Made by a program: the position numbers and the translations under genes. The notes under the pieces were generated by a model. It was not told the DNA's origin and searched no databases. It worked only from the letters and a program-made list of their open reading frames with translations. Below are positions 44,933 to 54,904 of a stretch of DNA of 64,000 nt, piece by piece; the first letter of the stretch is position 1, and every line of letters starts with the position of its first letter. The stretch is from Haloterrigena sp. KLK7 (GTDB taxonomy: Archaea > Halobacteriota > Halobacteria > Halobacteriales > Natrialbaceae), in assembly GCF_037914945.1 (NCBI RefSeq), contig NZ_CP149787.1, positions 2,170,001 to 2,234,000 of the forward strand, given 5' to 3'.

Positions 44933-45226
44933 ATGTGGCCCTCCCGGACGCGTACTGAGACGGTCACGTGTCTCGCCTGCGGCGACCAGGTCACCCGGTC
45001 GATGGCGCGCGAGTACGACAAACACGGCGACCGCTGGGATCGCGAGGACAAGGAGTTCGAACACCTGTGTAAATCCTGCCACGACGATCTCTGTCACTAC
45101 CCGCGGGACGAACTCGAGGCCCTGCTCGTCGAGAGCGAGGCCGGCGAAACGGACCGGGCCACTTTTCTCGCCGACTATCTCGAGACCGTCGAGGAGCGAT
45201 ACGGGACGCTCGAGGAGGAGTCCTGA
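44933..45226 (+). CDS. Haloarchaeal zinc-binding protein (97 aa)
   Basis: Cysteine pairs CLACG (13-17) and CKSCH (46-50) form a zinc knuckle pair around a charged MAREYDKHGDRWDREDKE helix; DLCHYPRDELEALL and a C-terminal helix follow. The family looks haloarchaea-specific. It precedes the RNase gene on the same strand (72 bases), so they may be co-transcribed. Function unknown. Confidence 0.75.
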   Translation: MWPSRTRTETVTCLACGDQVTRSMAREYDKHGDRWDREDKEFEHLCKSCHDDLCHYPRDELEALLVESEAGETDRATFLADYLETVEERYGTLEEES

Positions 45227-45298
45227 CGGCGGCGAACGATTCGTCTCCCGTCCGTCCATCCCGACACGACTTTCACCTTCACGTCCGTAGGCCCCGGT

Positions 45299-46597
45299 AT
45301 GAGTAACGACGCACAGGCCGAGGCCGGGACGGCCGACGCCCAGGGCCCGGTCGAGGTCTCGGAGGACCTCGCGCGCCACCTCGAGAACAAACGCGAGGAA
45401 CTCTTCGAGAAGTTCGAGCTCCGCGACGAGTTCCCCGCCGAGGTCCTCGAGGAGGCGGAAGCCCGAACGGAGGGCGTGACGGACGAGATCAGCGACGAGA
45501 TCGACGAGCGGAAGGATCTGCGCGACCTGACGACGTGGACGACGGACCCGATCGACGCCCAGGACTTCGACGACGCGCTCTCGATCGAAGAGCGCGAGGA
45601 CGAGTACGTCCTCTGGGTCCACATCGCCGACGTCACCCACTACGTTAATCCCGACACGGCGATGTGGGACGAAGCCGTCGAACGCGGGAACACGGTCTAT
45701 CTGCCCGGCTACACGGTCCACATGCTGCCGCCGGTGCTCGCCGAGACGGTCTGTTCGCTGGTCGCCAACGAGGACCGACTCGCTCACACCGTCGAGATGC
45801 ACCTCGACAAGGAGAACCTCTCCTACGAGAACATCGAGATCTACAAGTCGGTCATCCAGTCCGACGAGCGCCTGACCTATTCGCAGGCCGAAAATCGACT
45901 CGAGGACCCCGAGGCCGACCTCCACGAGGAGAACAAACTGGTCTACGAGGTCGCCAACCGCATGCACGAACAGCGCAAGGAGGACGGCTCGCTCGTCCTG
46001 AACCCGAGCCGCGACCGGGCCCACACCATCATCGAGGAGTGCATGCTGAAGGCCAACAAGGCCGTCACGCACGAGCTCATGTGGAATCGCGGCGTCGAGG
46101 CGATGTACCGGGTCCACCCCCAGCCCAGCCCCGACGAGTGGTCCGAGGCCCTCCGCGAGATTCAGGACTTAGACGGCGTCTCGATCCCCGGCGACACGTG
46201 GGACGACCCGCGAAAGGCGGTCAACGCGACGCTCGAGGAAGCTCCCGGTCGCCAACTCGACAAGATCCAGTGGGCCGTGATGAAGGTGATGCCCCGCGCG
46301 AAGTACATGAACGACCCGTTCGGCGGTCACCACGCGCTGAACTTCGAGATCTACGGCCACTTCACCAGCCCGATCCGCCGACTCTCGGACCTGATCAACC
46401 ACTGGATCGTCTACCAGAACGACGTCCCCGAGAACCTGATCGAACTCTGCGACCGCGCCAGCGACAAGCAGAAGGACGCCGAGCAGTGCGAACGCGAGTA
46501 CAAGAACTTCCTCCAGGAGGTCGGCCTCGACCCGATGGCGGTCAACAACCGCGGGATCGAGGTCGTGGACGAGAGCGAGGCCGAAAAGACGTTATAG
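45299..46597 (+). CDS. RNB-domain ribonuclease (short RNase R-like)
   Basis: 432 residues. RNB exonucleases degrade RNA 3' to 5'. The catalytic acidic cluster is in DPIDAQDFDDALSI (about 82-95), and LPPVLAETVCSLVANEDRLA, LEECMLKANKAV-like (IIEECMLKANKAV) and GHFTSPIRRLSDLINHW follow. There is no cold-shock or S1 domain, so it is shorter than bacterial RNase R, as in other haloarchaea. An acidic N-terminus precedes the domain. Confidence 0.92.
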   Translation: MSNDAQAEAGTADAQGPVEVSEDLARHLENKREELFEKFELRDEFPAEVLEEAEARTEGVTDEISDEIDERKDLRDLTTWTTDPIDAQDFDDALSIEEREDEYVLWVHIADVTHYVNPDTAMWDEAVERGNTVYLPGYTVHMLPPVLAETVCSLVANEDRLAHTVEMHLDKENLSYENIEIYKSVIQSDERLTYSQAENRLEDPEADLHEENKLVYEVANRMHEQRKEDGSLVLNPSRDRAHTIIEECMLKANKAVTHELMWNRGVEAMYRVHPQPSPDEWSEALREIQDLDGVSIPGDTWDDPRKAVNATLEEAPGRQLDKIQWAVMKVMPRAKYMNDPFGGHHALNFEIYGHFTSPIRRLSDLINHWIVYQNDVPENLIELCDRASDKQKDAEQCEREYKNFLQEVGLDPMAVNNRGIEVVDESEAEKTL

Positions 46598-46639
46598 CGG
46601 CCGATAGTCGTCCTATTTTCCCGTTGCTCGATCGAACCG

Positions 46640-46779
46640 CGTGCGGTGGCGCACGCTGGATCACGGTTCCCTCCACGGTCACCGTGATCCGAAGCCGTGC
46701 GAGGGATGAGCGAGGGAGCGAAGTGACCGAGCGAATCGGCTGGGGAGGGTGTGGCGATTCCCCGTTGCCGCGAGAGCAG
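46640..46779 (+). repeat. Dispersed intergenic repeat element, copy D
   Basis: About 140 bases with the family ends: left CGTGCGGTGGCGCACGCTG, right GCGAGGGATGAGCGAGGGAG through CGGCTGGGGAGGG and CCCGTTGCCGCGAGAGCAG. The core is short and closes by GATCACGG / CCGTGATC arms. It occupies most of the 444-base gap after the RNase gene; nothing else is supported there. Confidence 0.75.
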
Positions 46780-47041
46780 CGCACTCGAGTTATCAATAAC
46801 TGCCCCCGAGACATCAGTTACCACTGCAAAAACGAGGTCGGGACAGCCGCTAGTGAGTGAACGAGCGAAAACTCGGTCGAACTCCGATTCTTTCCGCTCG
46901 AGGACTCGAGCGCCGCGTCCGTGAATCGCTCGTCAGGCGACGGTCCTGTCCCGAGGTAGATCGTGAGATCGGCGCGGCGAAGGCCCGGAACCGCTCGCCG
47001 AGGGGATCAGAAACGCCGTCCGGATCGGCGACCACCTCGGG

Positions 47042-47650
47042 CTATCGCATCTCGGTCGCGATCGGCCGCTCGTAGACGTACTCCTCGAGCCCCGCGGCCA
47101 GATCGTTCTCACGGGTCGCGACGCGTTCGAACCCCGCGGACTCGTAAAACGAGATCCCGACGTCGTTGGCCGCGAGGACGGCCAGCCGCAGGCGATCGAA
47201 CGCGTGCTCGAGGTCGGCCTCGAGCCGCGTCAACAACCTCGACCCGATGCCCTCGCCCCAGCTGTCGGGAGTGACGTACAGGCGTGCGAGGTAGCCGACC
47301 GCGGGATCCTCCGGCCACGGAACGGCGTGGGCGAACCCGGCACACTCGCGGTCGAACTCGCCGGTGCGGTCAGCGCGGTCGTCCGTCGAGCGCGCTCGAG
47401 GCGCGTCGTCGGTCGGCTCGGCGACGAGGAAGGCCACGTCCGCCCGCCCGCTCGCGCCGCCGATCGCCGACTCGAGATCGCCGATCGCGTACCAGTCGTC
47501 GACGACTTCGTCGACCCGATCGGACCCGAGGATTCCGTCGTAGGCGGCGTGCCAGCTCTCGCGGGCCGTCTCGTGGATCGCCCAGGCGTCGTCGCGCGTC
47601 GCCGGCCGAACGGCTCGAGTCACAACGGACGGTAATAACTCCGCGTCCAA
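47042..47650 (-). CDS. GNAT-family N-acetyltransferase
   Basis: 202 residues. The acetyl-CoA pyrophosphate loop is SWGEGIGSRLLTRLE (about 130-144), preceded by the strand GYLARLYVTPD and followed by LAVLAANDVGISFYESAGFERV. An acidic loop (about 78-100) is inserted before the core. A GTG in VVTRAVRP about nine codons in could be the start. Substrate unknown. Confidence 0.85.
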   Translation of the reverse strand: MDAELLPSVVTRAVRPATRDDAWAIHETARESWHAAYDGILGSDRVDEVVDDWYAIGDLESAIGGASGRADVAFLVAEPTDDAPRARSTDDRADRTGEFDRECAGFAHAVPWPEDPAVGYLARLYVTPDSWGEGIGSRLLTRLEADLEHAFDRLRLAVLAANDVGISFYESAGFERVATRENDLAAGLEEYVYERPIATEMR

Positions 47651-47769
47651 AAGCCCGTGGCTGGCCGATGATTGGTTGCACAGGTCCTGATACGTCCATA
47701 TACGACTTTCTCGATATCGTCGGTATGCGCGCGGATCGTTCCGCCTGCGTTCGACCTCCCGTCACCGAT

Positions 47770-48189
47770 TCAGTCGACGACGAACGTCTCCGACTCGATC
47801 ACGCTGCCGCCGACCCAGCACTCGCGGGCGAACCACGCGAAGTAGCCGACGAGCCCGGCCGTGAGTAGGCCCTCGAGCGGGCCGAGTCCGGTGACGCCGT
47901 CGCCCCGGAGGAGGCTCGCGGCGCTGATCGCGGCCCAGCCGACGGCCAGCAGCGCGATCGCGACGGCGGCGACGCGGGGCCACTCGAGGGTCGTCGACCC
48001 GAGCGAGACCCGTTCCCGGCGGCCGACGGCGAGCATCCCGCAGCCGACGGCGACCAGCCAGACGACGATGCCGACCATCGACGGCGTCGTCGGAATCCCC
48101 AGTGCGGCGACGAAGCAGACGGCCAGCAGGAGCGTCGCGACGCCGCCGCCCGCGAGCCCGCGTCGGAGGACGGCCTTCCGAGCGTTCAT
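47770..48189 (-). CDS. Four-helix membrane protein of unknown function
   Basis: 139 residues with hydrophobic segments GGVATLLLAVCFVAALGI, MVGIVVWLVAVGCGMLAV, VAAVAIALLAVGWAAISAASLL and LLTAGLVGYFAWFARE. The basic N-terminus MNARKAVLRRG suggests N-inside. No family or operon partner seen. Confidence 0.7.
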   Translation of the reverse strand: MNARKAVLRRGLAGGGVATLLLAVCFVAALGIPTTPSMVGIVVWLVAVGCGMLAVGRRERVSLGSTTLEWPRVAAVAIALLAVGWAAISAASLLRGDGVTGLGPLEGLLTAGLVGYFAWFARECWVGGSVIESETFVVD

Positions 48190-48327
48190 CGGACGCCGAT
48201 TCGGCGGCGGCCGTCAATACCCGTTCGGATCGCCGCCGAGGCTCGGGCCGACGGCCGGTCTTCCGACGCTCGTTCCCGTTCTCCCTCTCGAGCCACCGCT
48301 CGAGCGTACGGAACCCGGACTCGCGGC

Positions 48328-49689
48328 TCAGCGCGTTCGCTCTCGGACGACGGCTTCGACCGGTTCGGTCGGTCTGAGCGTGATCGCCGGGCGAACCGAG
48401 AGCGTTTCGTCGGTCGGTTCGAGCCGCCACCGCGAGGCGATCGTCGCGAGGACGATTCGTGCCTCGACGAGCGCGAACCGGTGGCCGATGCAGTGACGCG
48501 GCCCGCCGCCGAACGGGAAGTACGCGTACTCCGGGCGATCCGAGTCGTCGAGCCATCGTTCAGGATGATACGTCTCCGGGTCGTCCCACCACCGCTCGTC
48601 GCGGTGGACGACCCACTGCGGGAGGAACACGGTCGCTCCCTTCGGGAGCCGATAGCCGTCGACGGTGACGTCCTCGACCGGCTCTCGAGCGGTCGCGTGC
48701 GTCGGCGGATAGTACCGGAGCGCCTCCGAGACGGCCGCCTCGGTGTACGGGAGCCGGTCGAGGTCGGCCATCGTCGGCGCCTCGCCGTCGAGTACCGACT
48801 CGAGTTCGGCGGCTAACCGCTCCGCGGCGCTCGGACGGGTGCCGAGCAGGTGGACCGCGTACGTCAGCGCGAGCGCTGTCGTGTCGTGTCCGGCGGCGAG
48901 CAGCGTCACGACTTCGTCCCGAATCGCCCGGTCGGACATCCGCTCGCCGCAGTCGTCTTCGGCGGTCAGCAGCGCGGACAGCAGATCGTCGCGGCTCGCG
49001 GCGTCGTCCCGTCGCCGATCGATCAACTCGTAGACGATCTCGTCGAGTCGCTGACGGCCGCGTTCGAACCGTCTGTTCGCCGGCGTCGGTAGCCACCCGG
49101 GAAGCCACGTGTTCGCCCCCTCGAACCGATCCGTCGTCGTCCGGAACGCCTCGAGGATCTCGTCCTCGCGGTCGTCGAGATCGGTCCCGAACAGCGACCG
49201 GACGAGGATTCGGAGCGAGAGCCGGCGGAATTCGTCGTCGAGCCGTATCGTCTCGCCCGGCGACCAGCGGTCCGTCACCCGGATCGCCTCCGCTCGCATG
49301 ATCTCGGCGTAGGCGGCGATCCGATCGGGACGAAACGCCGGCTGCATTCGGATTCGCTGTCGCCGCCAGTGCTCCCCTTCGCTGACGACCAGCCCGTTTC
49401 CGAACAGCGGCTCCAGTCGACCCTGTCCCAACTCGGCGTTGCGGAACCGATCGCTCTCGCTGACGAGAATCCGCTCGATGTGCGACGGGTGGGAGACCAT
49501 GTACGACTCCATCGGACCGACGTTCGTGTAGACGACATCGCCGTACTCGCGAGCGCAGCGCTCGATGAACGATAGCGGATCGCGGACGTACCGGTGGAGG
49601 TTCCCGATCACGGGGAGCCCGTTCGGTCCCGGGGGCTCCCGAGCGTCTGTGCTCGAGGGCGCCGTTCGCGCGTCGGTGCTCGCGGTCAT
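48328..49689 (-). CDS. Cytochrome P450
   Basis: About 453 residues. P450 motifs in order: EHWRRQRIRMQPAF (C helix), GHDTTALALTYAVHLL (I helix, oxygen-binding AGHDTT), EALRYYPP (ExxR), and the haem loop FPFGGGPRHCIGHRFA with the Cys ligand. P450s hydroxylate lipids, carotenoids or other small molecules; substrate unknown. ATG 49689 is preferred to 49734 because the TATA-like box at 49743-49750 would sit only about 13 bases from the latter. Divergent from a bat-type regulator. Confidence 0.93.
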   Translation of the reverse strand: MTASTDARTAPSSTDAREPPGPNGLPVIGNLHRYVRDPLSFIERCAREYGDVVYTNVGPMESYMVSHPSHIERILVSESDRFRNAELGQGRLEPLFGNGLVVSEGEHWRRQRIRMQPAFRPDRIAAYAEIMRAEAIRVTDRWSPGETIRLDDEFRRLSLRILVRSLFGTDLDDREDEILEAFRTTTDRFEGANTWLPGWLPTPANRRFERGRQRLDEIVYELIDRRRDDAASRDDLLSALLTAEDDCGERMSDRAIRDEVVTLLAAGHDTTALALTYAVHLLGTRPSAAERLAAELESVLDGEAPTMADLDRLPYTEAAVSEALRYYPPTHATAREPVEDVTVDGYRLPKGATVFLPQWVVHRDERWWDDPETYHPERWLDDSDRPEYAYFPFGGGPRHCIGHRFALVEARIVLATIASRWRLEPTDETLSVRPAITLRPTEPVEAVVRERTR

Positions 49690-49742
49690 GGGCGATGCTA
49701 CGGACCGGACCGACGCGAACGTCGCGGTTCTCATGCTGAGTC

Positions 49743-49750
49743 TTTTATAA
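49743..49750 (+). promoter_or_regulatory. TATA box TTTTATAA in P450/bat divergent promoter
   Basis: Lies 30-37 bases upstream of the regulator ATG at 49780 and gives it a leader of only a few bases. Its near-symmetry means it could also serve the divergent P450 gene. Confidence 0.55.
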
Positions 49751-49779
49751 CTCGCCGCGGTAGCTTCGGTGAAAGGGAG

Positions 49780-50433
49780 ATGCGCTACGTCACGCTGACG
49801 GTCAACTCCGACGAGGGCGGTTTCCACCCGGTCGGTCGACGACTCGCCGCGGACCCCGATGTCTCCCCGGTGGCGATCCACCACGTCGAGCTGCTCGCCG
49901 ACGAGACGCTCGCGATGCTCGGCGAAGTCCGCGGCGACGCCGAGCGGTACCGGGAGATCCTCGAGTCCGCGGACTCGGTGCTGAACTGCGTCGTCTCCGC
50001 GGACGCGGACGACGACCGGGCGATCGGCTTCTCGCACATCCGGCCGAACGAGCGCACGCTCGAGTTGTTCGAGCGACAACGGGCCTCACCGTTCGTGGTC
50101 GAGATGCCGATCGAAGTGACGGCCGACGGCGGCCACCGGCACACGCTCGTCGGCGACGCCGATGCCTTCGACGGCAGCAGCCTCGACCTTCCGGAGGGGC
50201 TCGAGGGCGAGATCGAAGCCGTCGGCGACTATCGGCCCGACACCGGGACGCTGTTCGGATCGCTGACGGCGCGCGAACGCGAAGTGCTCTCCGTCGCGGT
50301 CGACTGCGGCTACTACGAGTCGCCGCGAGAGGCGACTCACGACGACCTCGCCGCCGAACTCGGGATTTCAGCGAGCGCGGTCGGCAGACACCTCCAGCGG
50401 ATCGAGTCGAAGGTGTTCTCGAGGGTAGCGTGA
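49780..50433 (+). CDS. Bat-type HTH (HTH_10) transcriptional regulator
   Basis: 217 residues. The C-terminal HTH_10 domain is LTAREREVLSVAVDCGYYESPRE (about 163-185) and THDDLAAELGISASAVGRHLQRIESKVFS (186-214). The N-terminal ~150 residues (MRYVTLTVNSDEGGFHPVGR) are the bat-associated sensing region without PAS or GAF. Divergent arrangement over a 90-base promoter suggests it controls the P450 gene. Confidence 0.88.
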   Translation: MRYVTLTVNSDEGGFHPVGRRLAADPDVSPVAIHHVELLADETLAMLGEVRGDAERYREILESADSVLNCVVSADADDDRAIGFSHIRPNERTLELFERQRASPFVVEMPIEVTADGGHRHTLVGDADAFDGSSLDLPEGLEGEIEAVGDYRPDTGTLFGSLTAREREVLSVAVDCGYYESPREATHDDLAAELGISASAVGRHLQRIESKVFSRVA

Positions 50434-50505
50434 CGCTACCGAATCCGATCGAAGCGGCCGCGGTATCGCCTCGTTCGCGGGGAGAAGTAGCAGCGCGAAA
50501 CCGAA

Positions 50506-53469
50506 TCAGTCGTCGTCCATCGGCGCCGTCACGGGTTCGACGCGCTCGCCGCGGGGCCCCTCGAGGTCCACCTTCGGGAGCAGGTCGCGCAGGTAGCGAC
50601 CCGTGTGGGAGTCCTCGAGTCGGGCGATCTCCTCGGGCGTCCCGGTCGCGACGATCTCGCCGCCGTTCTCGCCGCCCTCGGGGCCGAGGTCGATCACGTG
50701 GTCGGCGTTCTTCACGAGGTCGAGCTCGTGCTCGATGACGACGACGGTGTTCCCGTTGTCGGTCAGCCGGTGGAGGACGTCGATGAGTTTGCGCTCGTCC
50801 TCGCTGTGGAGGCCGGTCGTGGGCTCGTCGAGCAGGTAGAGCGTCTCGCCGGTGTCCTTCTTGCCGAGTTCCTCCGCCAGCTTGATGCGCTGGGCCTCCC
50901 CGCCCGAGAGCGTCGTGGAGGGCTGGCCGAGTTTCATGTAGTCGAGGCCGACGTCCTTCAGCAGCTTCAGACGCCGTCGGATCTGGCTCGAGGACTCGAA
51001 GAACTCGTAGGCCTCCTCGACTTCCATCTCGAGGACGTCGGCGATGGTCTTGCCCTTGTAGGTGACGTCCAGGGTGGCGTCGTTGTAGCGAGCGCCGTCG
51101 CACTCCTCGCAGGGGACGTACACGTCCGAGAGGAAGTTCATCTCGATCTTGACGGTTCCCTGACCGCCACACTCCTCGCAGCGGCCGCCCTTGACGTTGA
51201 AGGAGAACCGTCCCTTCTCGTAGCCTCGCTGTTTCGCCAGCTTCGTCTGGGCGAACAGCTCGCGGATGTAGTCGAAGACGTTGGTGTACGTCGCCGGGTT
51301 CGAGCGGGGCGTGCGGCCGATCGGCGACTGGTCGATCAGTCGCACGGTCTCGATGTCCTCGAGCCCCTCGAGGGCGTCGTGATCGCCCGGAATGACCGAC
51401 GTGTTGTCGTTCATCTCGCGGGCCAGCCCCTTGTAGAGCACCTCGTGCATCAGCGTCGACTTGCCGGACCCGGAGACGCCCGTGATCGCCGTGAAGTTGC
51501 CCAGCGGGATGTCGACGTCGAGGTCGTCCAAGTTGTGCTGGCGGGCGCCGCGGATCGTCAGCGCGCCGTCGGGATCGCGGCGTTCGTCGGGCACTGGGAT
51601 CTGCCGGCGGCCGGAGAGGTAATCGCCGGTGATCGATCCCTCGGTCGACTTGACCTCCTCGACGGGGCCGTTGGCGACGACCTCGCCGCCGCGCTTGCCG
51701 GGGCCGGGACCCATGTCGATGACCTGGTCCGCTCGCCGCATCGTCTCCTCGTCGTGTTCGACGACGATGAGGGTGTTCCCGAGGTCGCGAAGTTCCTCCA
51801 AGGTGTCCAGCAGCCGGTCGTTGTCCCGCTGGTGGAGCCCGATCGAGGGCTCGTCTAACACGTAGAGGACGCCGACCAGCCCGGAACCGATCTGCGTGGC
51901 GAGGCGGATGCGCTGGCTCTCCCCGCCCGACAGCGTCGCGGCCTCCCGGTCGAGCGTGAGGTAGTCCAGCCCGACCTCGCACATGAAGCCGAGTCGCGCG
52001 CGGATCTCCTTCAAGATCTCCTCGGCGATGACCTTCTCGCGCTCGGTGAGGTCGGCCTCCATCGATTCGAAGTGCTCTAAGGCGTCGCCGATGCTCATCG
52101 CGTTGATCTCGGTGATCGCCGTCCCGTCGACGAGCACGGCCCGACTCGCGGCCTTCAGCCGGGTACCGTCACAGGCCGGACACTCCGTCGCCGACATGTA
52201 GTCCTCGATGTGCTCTCTGGTCGAGTCGGAGTCGGTCTCGACGTACCGGCGCTCTAAGTTCGGAATAACGCCCTCGAAGCGCTTGCGCTTCCGGCGAGTG
52301 CCGTTCTTCGTGCTCCGCTTGAAAACGACCTCGCCGTCGGTGCCGTAGAGGAACGCCCGCTGGACGTCCTCGTCTAACTCCTCGAACGGCGTCGACAGCG
52401 AGACGCCGAAGTGCTCGGCGACGGCGTCGAGGCGGGTCCGGTAGTACGATCGGTTGTAGCTCCAGGCCTCGAAGACGTGCTTGAGCGGCTTGGACTCGTC
52501 CTGGATGACGAGGTCCTCGTCGACCTCCTTGGTCTCGCCCAACCCCTCGCACTCGGGACAGGCGCCGTGGGGCGAGTTGAAGGAGAACGAACGGGTCTCG
52601 ATCTCGGGGACGTCGATCCCGCAGTGCGTGCAGGCGAGGTCCTTCGAGAACTCGACGACGAAGCGGTCGTCCTCCTCGGTCTCGTCGCCCAGCGCGCCCG
52701 TCCGCCGGGCCGCATCGCCCAGGTCGCTCGCGACGTCCTTCGGTGCGTCCGGCAGGATCACCTTCAGGACGCCCTCGGCCTCGTCGAGCGCCGTCTCGAC
52801 GCTGTCGATGATGCGCGGGCGGTCCTCGGCGGAGACCTTCACGCGGTCGACGATGACGTCGACGGTGTGGTCGAAGTTCTCGTCCAGCTCGGGATCGTCC
52901 AGCGTGAGGTCGTGTTCCTCGCCGTCGATCTCGACGCGGGCGTACCCCTCCGAGACGAGTTCCTCGAAGAGGTCCTCGAAGGCCCCCTTCTGGTCGCGGA
53001 CGACCGGCGCCGCCAGCTTGACCTTCGTTCCCTCGGGGAGCTCGAGGATGCGCTCGACCATGTTCTGGGCCGACTGCTCGCCGACTTCGCGGCCGCATTC
53101 GGGGCAGTGGGGGGTACCGACGCGGGCGTAGAGGAGACGGAGATAGTCGTGGAGTTCGGTAACGGTCCCCACCGTCGATCGGGGGTTGTTCGCGGCGTTC
53201 TTCTGATCGATCGAGATCGCCGGGGAGAGTCCTTCGACGGTCTCGACCTGCGGCTTGTCCATCTGGCCCAAGAAGTTCCGGGCGTACGCCGAGAGGCTCT
53301 CGATGTACCGGCGCTGGCCCTCGGCGTAGATCGTCTCGAACGCCAGCGAGGACTTGCCCGAACCCGAGAGTCCGGTGACGACGGTGAACTCCTCGCGGGG
53401 GATGGTGACGTCGAGGTCCTTGAGGTTGTGTTCCTCCGCACCCCGTACCTCGATGTAGTCCTTGCTCAT
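50506..53469 (-). CDS. uvrA: Excinuclease ABC subunit A
   Basis: 987 residues, normal UvrA length. It finds DNA lesions for the UvrABC repair system. Two ABC halves are complete: Walker [14 protein letters not shown] near residue 34 and [13 protein letters not shown] near 667, signatures [14 protein letters not shown] and [14 protein letters not shown], and zinc fingers [10 protein letters not shown]...CPEC and CEECGGQG...CEEC. An acidic stretch is inserted in the first half. A GAAATTATCC box about 27 bases upstream fits a leaderless start. An imperfect inverted repeat lies further upstream (53508-53538). Confidence 0.98.
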   Translation of the reverse strand: MSKDYIEVRGAEEHNLKDLDVTIPREEFTVVTGLSGSGKSSLAFETIYAEGQRRYIESLSAYARNFLGQMDKPQVETVEGLSPAISIDQKNAANNPRSTVGTVTELHDYLRLLYARVGTPHCPECGREVGEQSAQNMVERILELPEGTKVKLAAPVVRDQKGAFEDLFEELVSEGYARVEIDGEEHDLTLDDPELDENFDHTVDVIVDRVKVSAEDRPRIIDSVETALDEAEGVLKVILPDAPKDVASDLGDAARRTGALGDETEEDDRFVVEFSKDLACTHCGIDVPEIETRSFSFNSPHGACPECEGLGETKEVDEDLVIQDESKPLKHVFEAWSYNRSYYRTRLDAVAEHFGVSLSTPFEELDEDVQRAFLYGTDGEVVFKRSTKNGTRRKRKRFEGVIPNLERRYVETDSDSTREHIEDYMSATECPACDGTRLKAASRAVLVDGTAITEINAMSIGDALEHFESMEADLTEREKVIAEEILKEIRARLGFMCEVGLDYLTLDREAATLSGGESQRIRLATQIGSGLVGVLYVLDEPSIGLHQRDNDRLLDTLEELRDLGNTLIVVEHDEETMRRADQVIDMGPGPGKRGGEVVANGPVEEVKSTEGSITGDYLSGRRQIPVPDERRDPDGALTIRGARQHNLDDLDVDIPLGNFTAITGVSGSGKSTLMHEVLYKGLAREMNDNTSVIPGDHDALEGLEDIETVRLIDQSPIGRTPRSNPATYTNVFDYIRELFAQTKLAKQRGYEKGRFSFNVKGGRCEECGGQGTVKIEMNFLSDVYVPCEECDGARYNDATLDVTYKGKTIADVLEMEVEEAYEFFESSSQIRRRLKLLKDVGLDYMKLGQPSTTLSGGEAQRIKLAEELGKKDTGETLYLLDEPTTGLHSEDERKLIDVLHRLTDNGNTVVVIEHELDLVKNADHVIDLGPEGGENGGEIVATGTPEEIARLEDSHTGRYLRDLLPKVDLEGPRGERVEPVTAPMDDD

Positions 53470-53687
53470 GCGTTTGTATCGATTTGTGACCGGATAATTT
53501 CGCGACTCACTGCTCGATTCACTGTGATTGAGTCAGTGGCCGAAAGGACTTAACGGGTCTGAAAGCGTAATAGAGTGGCATTTGCTAGCAGCTAGCGACG
53601 CTCGAGAACGGCCGAATCGTTGCGGTCCCGTGGTGATCTGACCACCGAGTCCAAAGTGACTTCGGTCGGACGCCCGAACGAGGTGCC

Positions 53688-54200
53688 ATGAGCGACGACA
53701 CCGACCCCGGGCTGGCGGTCGACGACTTCGTCGACTACTGCCACACGCAGGCGGGCCTGCTCTCCGGGCGCGTCGAGACCATGCGCGACGAGGCCGACGA
53801 GCTGCTCGCCGAGATCGACGAGGACATGGCCGAGCTCCGCGGGCAACTCGAGGATCACGCGACGGCGACCAAGGGGACCGACGCACCGTCGACGCCGGAC
53901 GGACCCGGCGACGAGCTGGACCTCGACGCCTTCGAGGAACTCGAGAGCGACGTCAAGGAGAAGCAACTGCTCCTCGAGGCCAAACAGACTCGAATGGAGG
54001 CCTTCCAGACGCTGGCCGGCGCGTACACGGACCTCGCCGAGGAGTTGGCCGACGACGTCGACGACGGCGAGGACGCCCTCTCCCGCGTGCTCGAGTTCGA
54101 GGCCGACCGCGACGCCCCGGCGTACTTCGATGATCGGGAAACGATGCTCGAGGCCGCAGCGCAGTCGAGCGACGACACCGACACCGATACCGATTCCTGA
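53688..54200 (+). CDS. Acidic coiled-coil protein, haloarchaeal, unknown function
   Basis: 170 residues, nearly all helical. Two helical coiled-coil-like segments (about 20-60 and 82-125, with LLEAKQTRMEAFQTLAGAYTD-type heptads) are split by an acidic linker; the tail is a DTDTDTDS run. No catalytic motif and no membrane helix. It could be a cytoskeletal or scaffold protein; this is only inferred from the coils. Confidence 0.72.
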   Translation: MSDDTDPGLAVDDFVDYCHTQAGLLSGRVETMRDEADELLAEIDEDMAELRGQLEDHATATKGTDAPSTPDGPGDELDLDAFEELESDVKEKQLLLEAKQTRMEAFQTLAGAYTDLAEELADDVDDGEDALSRVLEFEADRDAPAYFDDRETMLEAAAQSSDDTDTDTDS

Positions 54201-54268
54201 GCGACCGGACGAGCGTCGAGCGAGAGCGTTTTTCCACTGTTTCTACACCGTCGGTCTCGAGACCGTCC

Positions 54269-54823
54269 TCACCGGCGGGCGACGACCGCGAACGTCTCCG
54301 GACGCTCCCTGACGATCTCCGTAGTGAAGCCGGCCCGCTCCAGTTGCTCGACGGCGGTCGCGGCGTCGAACCGCTCGTCGAGCGGCGGTCCGTCCGTCCC
54401 GGATCCGTCGGCGGACCAGTCGACCGTCACGACGCGGGCGCCGGGTCGACACACCCGCGCGAGTTCGGCGAACGCCGCGTCGTCGGCGTACTCGTGGTGC
54501 GTCATCACCGAGAACGCGCCGTCGAGTTCCGCGTCGGCGAACGGGAGCGCCGCGACGTCCGCCGTCACCGGTTCCACGGCCGCCGGAACGCCCTTCTCGC
54601 GGTGCAGTTCGTGCATCTCCCGCTGGACGTCGACCGCGTACAGTCGGTCGACGAACGGGGCGACGTCGGCCGCGTAGAAGCCCGTCCCCGAGCCCAGGTC
54701 CGCGACGACGGTCGCCGAATCCGGATCGAGCAGCTCGAGCAGTTCCTCACGGGAGCAGAACCGATACCGCGACGGATCGTCGAGCGCGGCGGCGCGCTCG
54801 ATCGGATAGGTGTGAAAGCCCAT
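54269..54823 (-). CDS. Class I SAM-dependent methyltransferase
   Basis: 184 residues with motif I VVADLGSGTGFYAADVA (about 37-53), an acidic strand-2 end (YAVDVQREM), VTADVAALPFADAELDGAF and a GARVVTVDWS strand. This is the UbiE/Methyltransf_11 type. Substrate unknown. It is followed on the same strand by no related gene. Confidence 0.88.
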   Translation of the reverse strand: MGFHTYPIERAAALDDPSRYRFCSREELLELLDPDSATVVADLGSGTGFYAADVAPFVDRLYAVDVQREMHELHREKGVPAAVEPVTADVAALPFADAELDGAFSVMTHHEYADDAAFAELARVCRPGARVVTVDWSADGSGTDGPPLDERFDAATAVEQLERAGFTTEIVRERPETFAVVARR

Positions 54824-54904
54824 GGTGGCAGTTCGCGGGAGAACCGGATCAATCCGGAGGCTCGCGCGGGACTCGCCGCGCCGATCGACCGTCGCGGGGT
54901 CACG

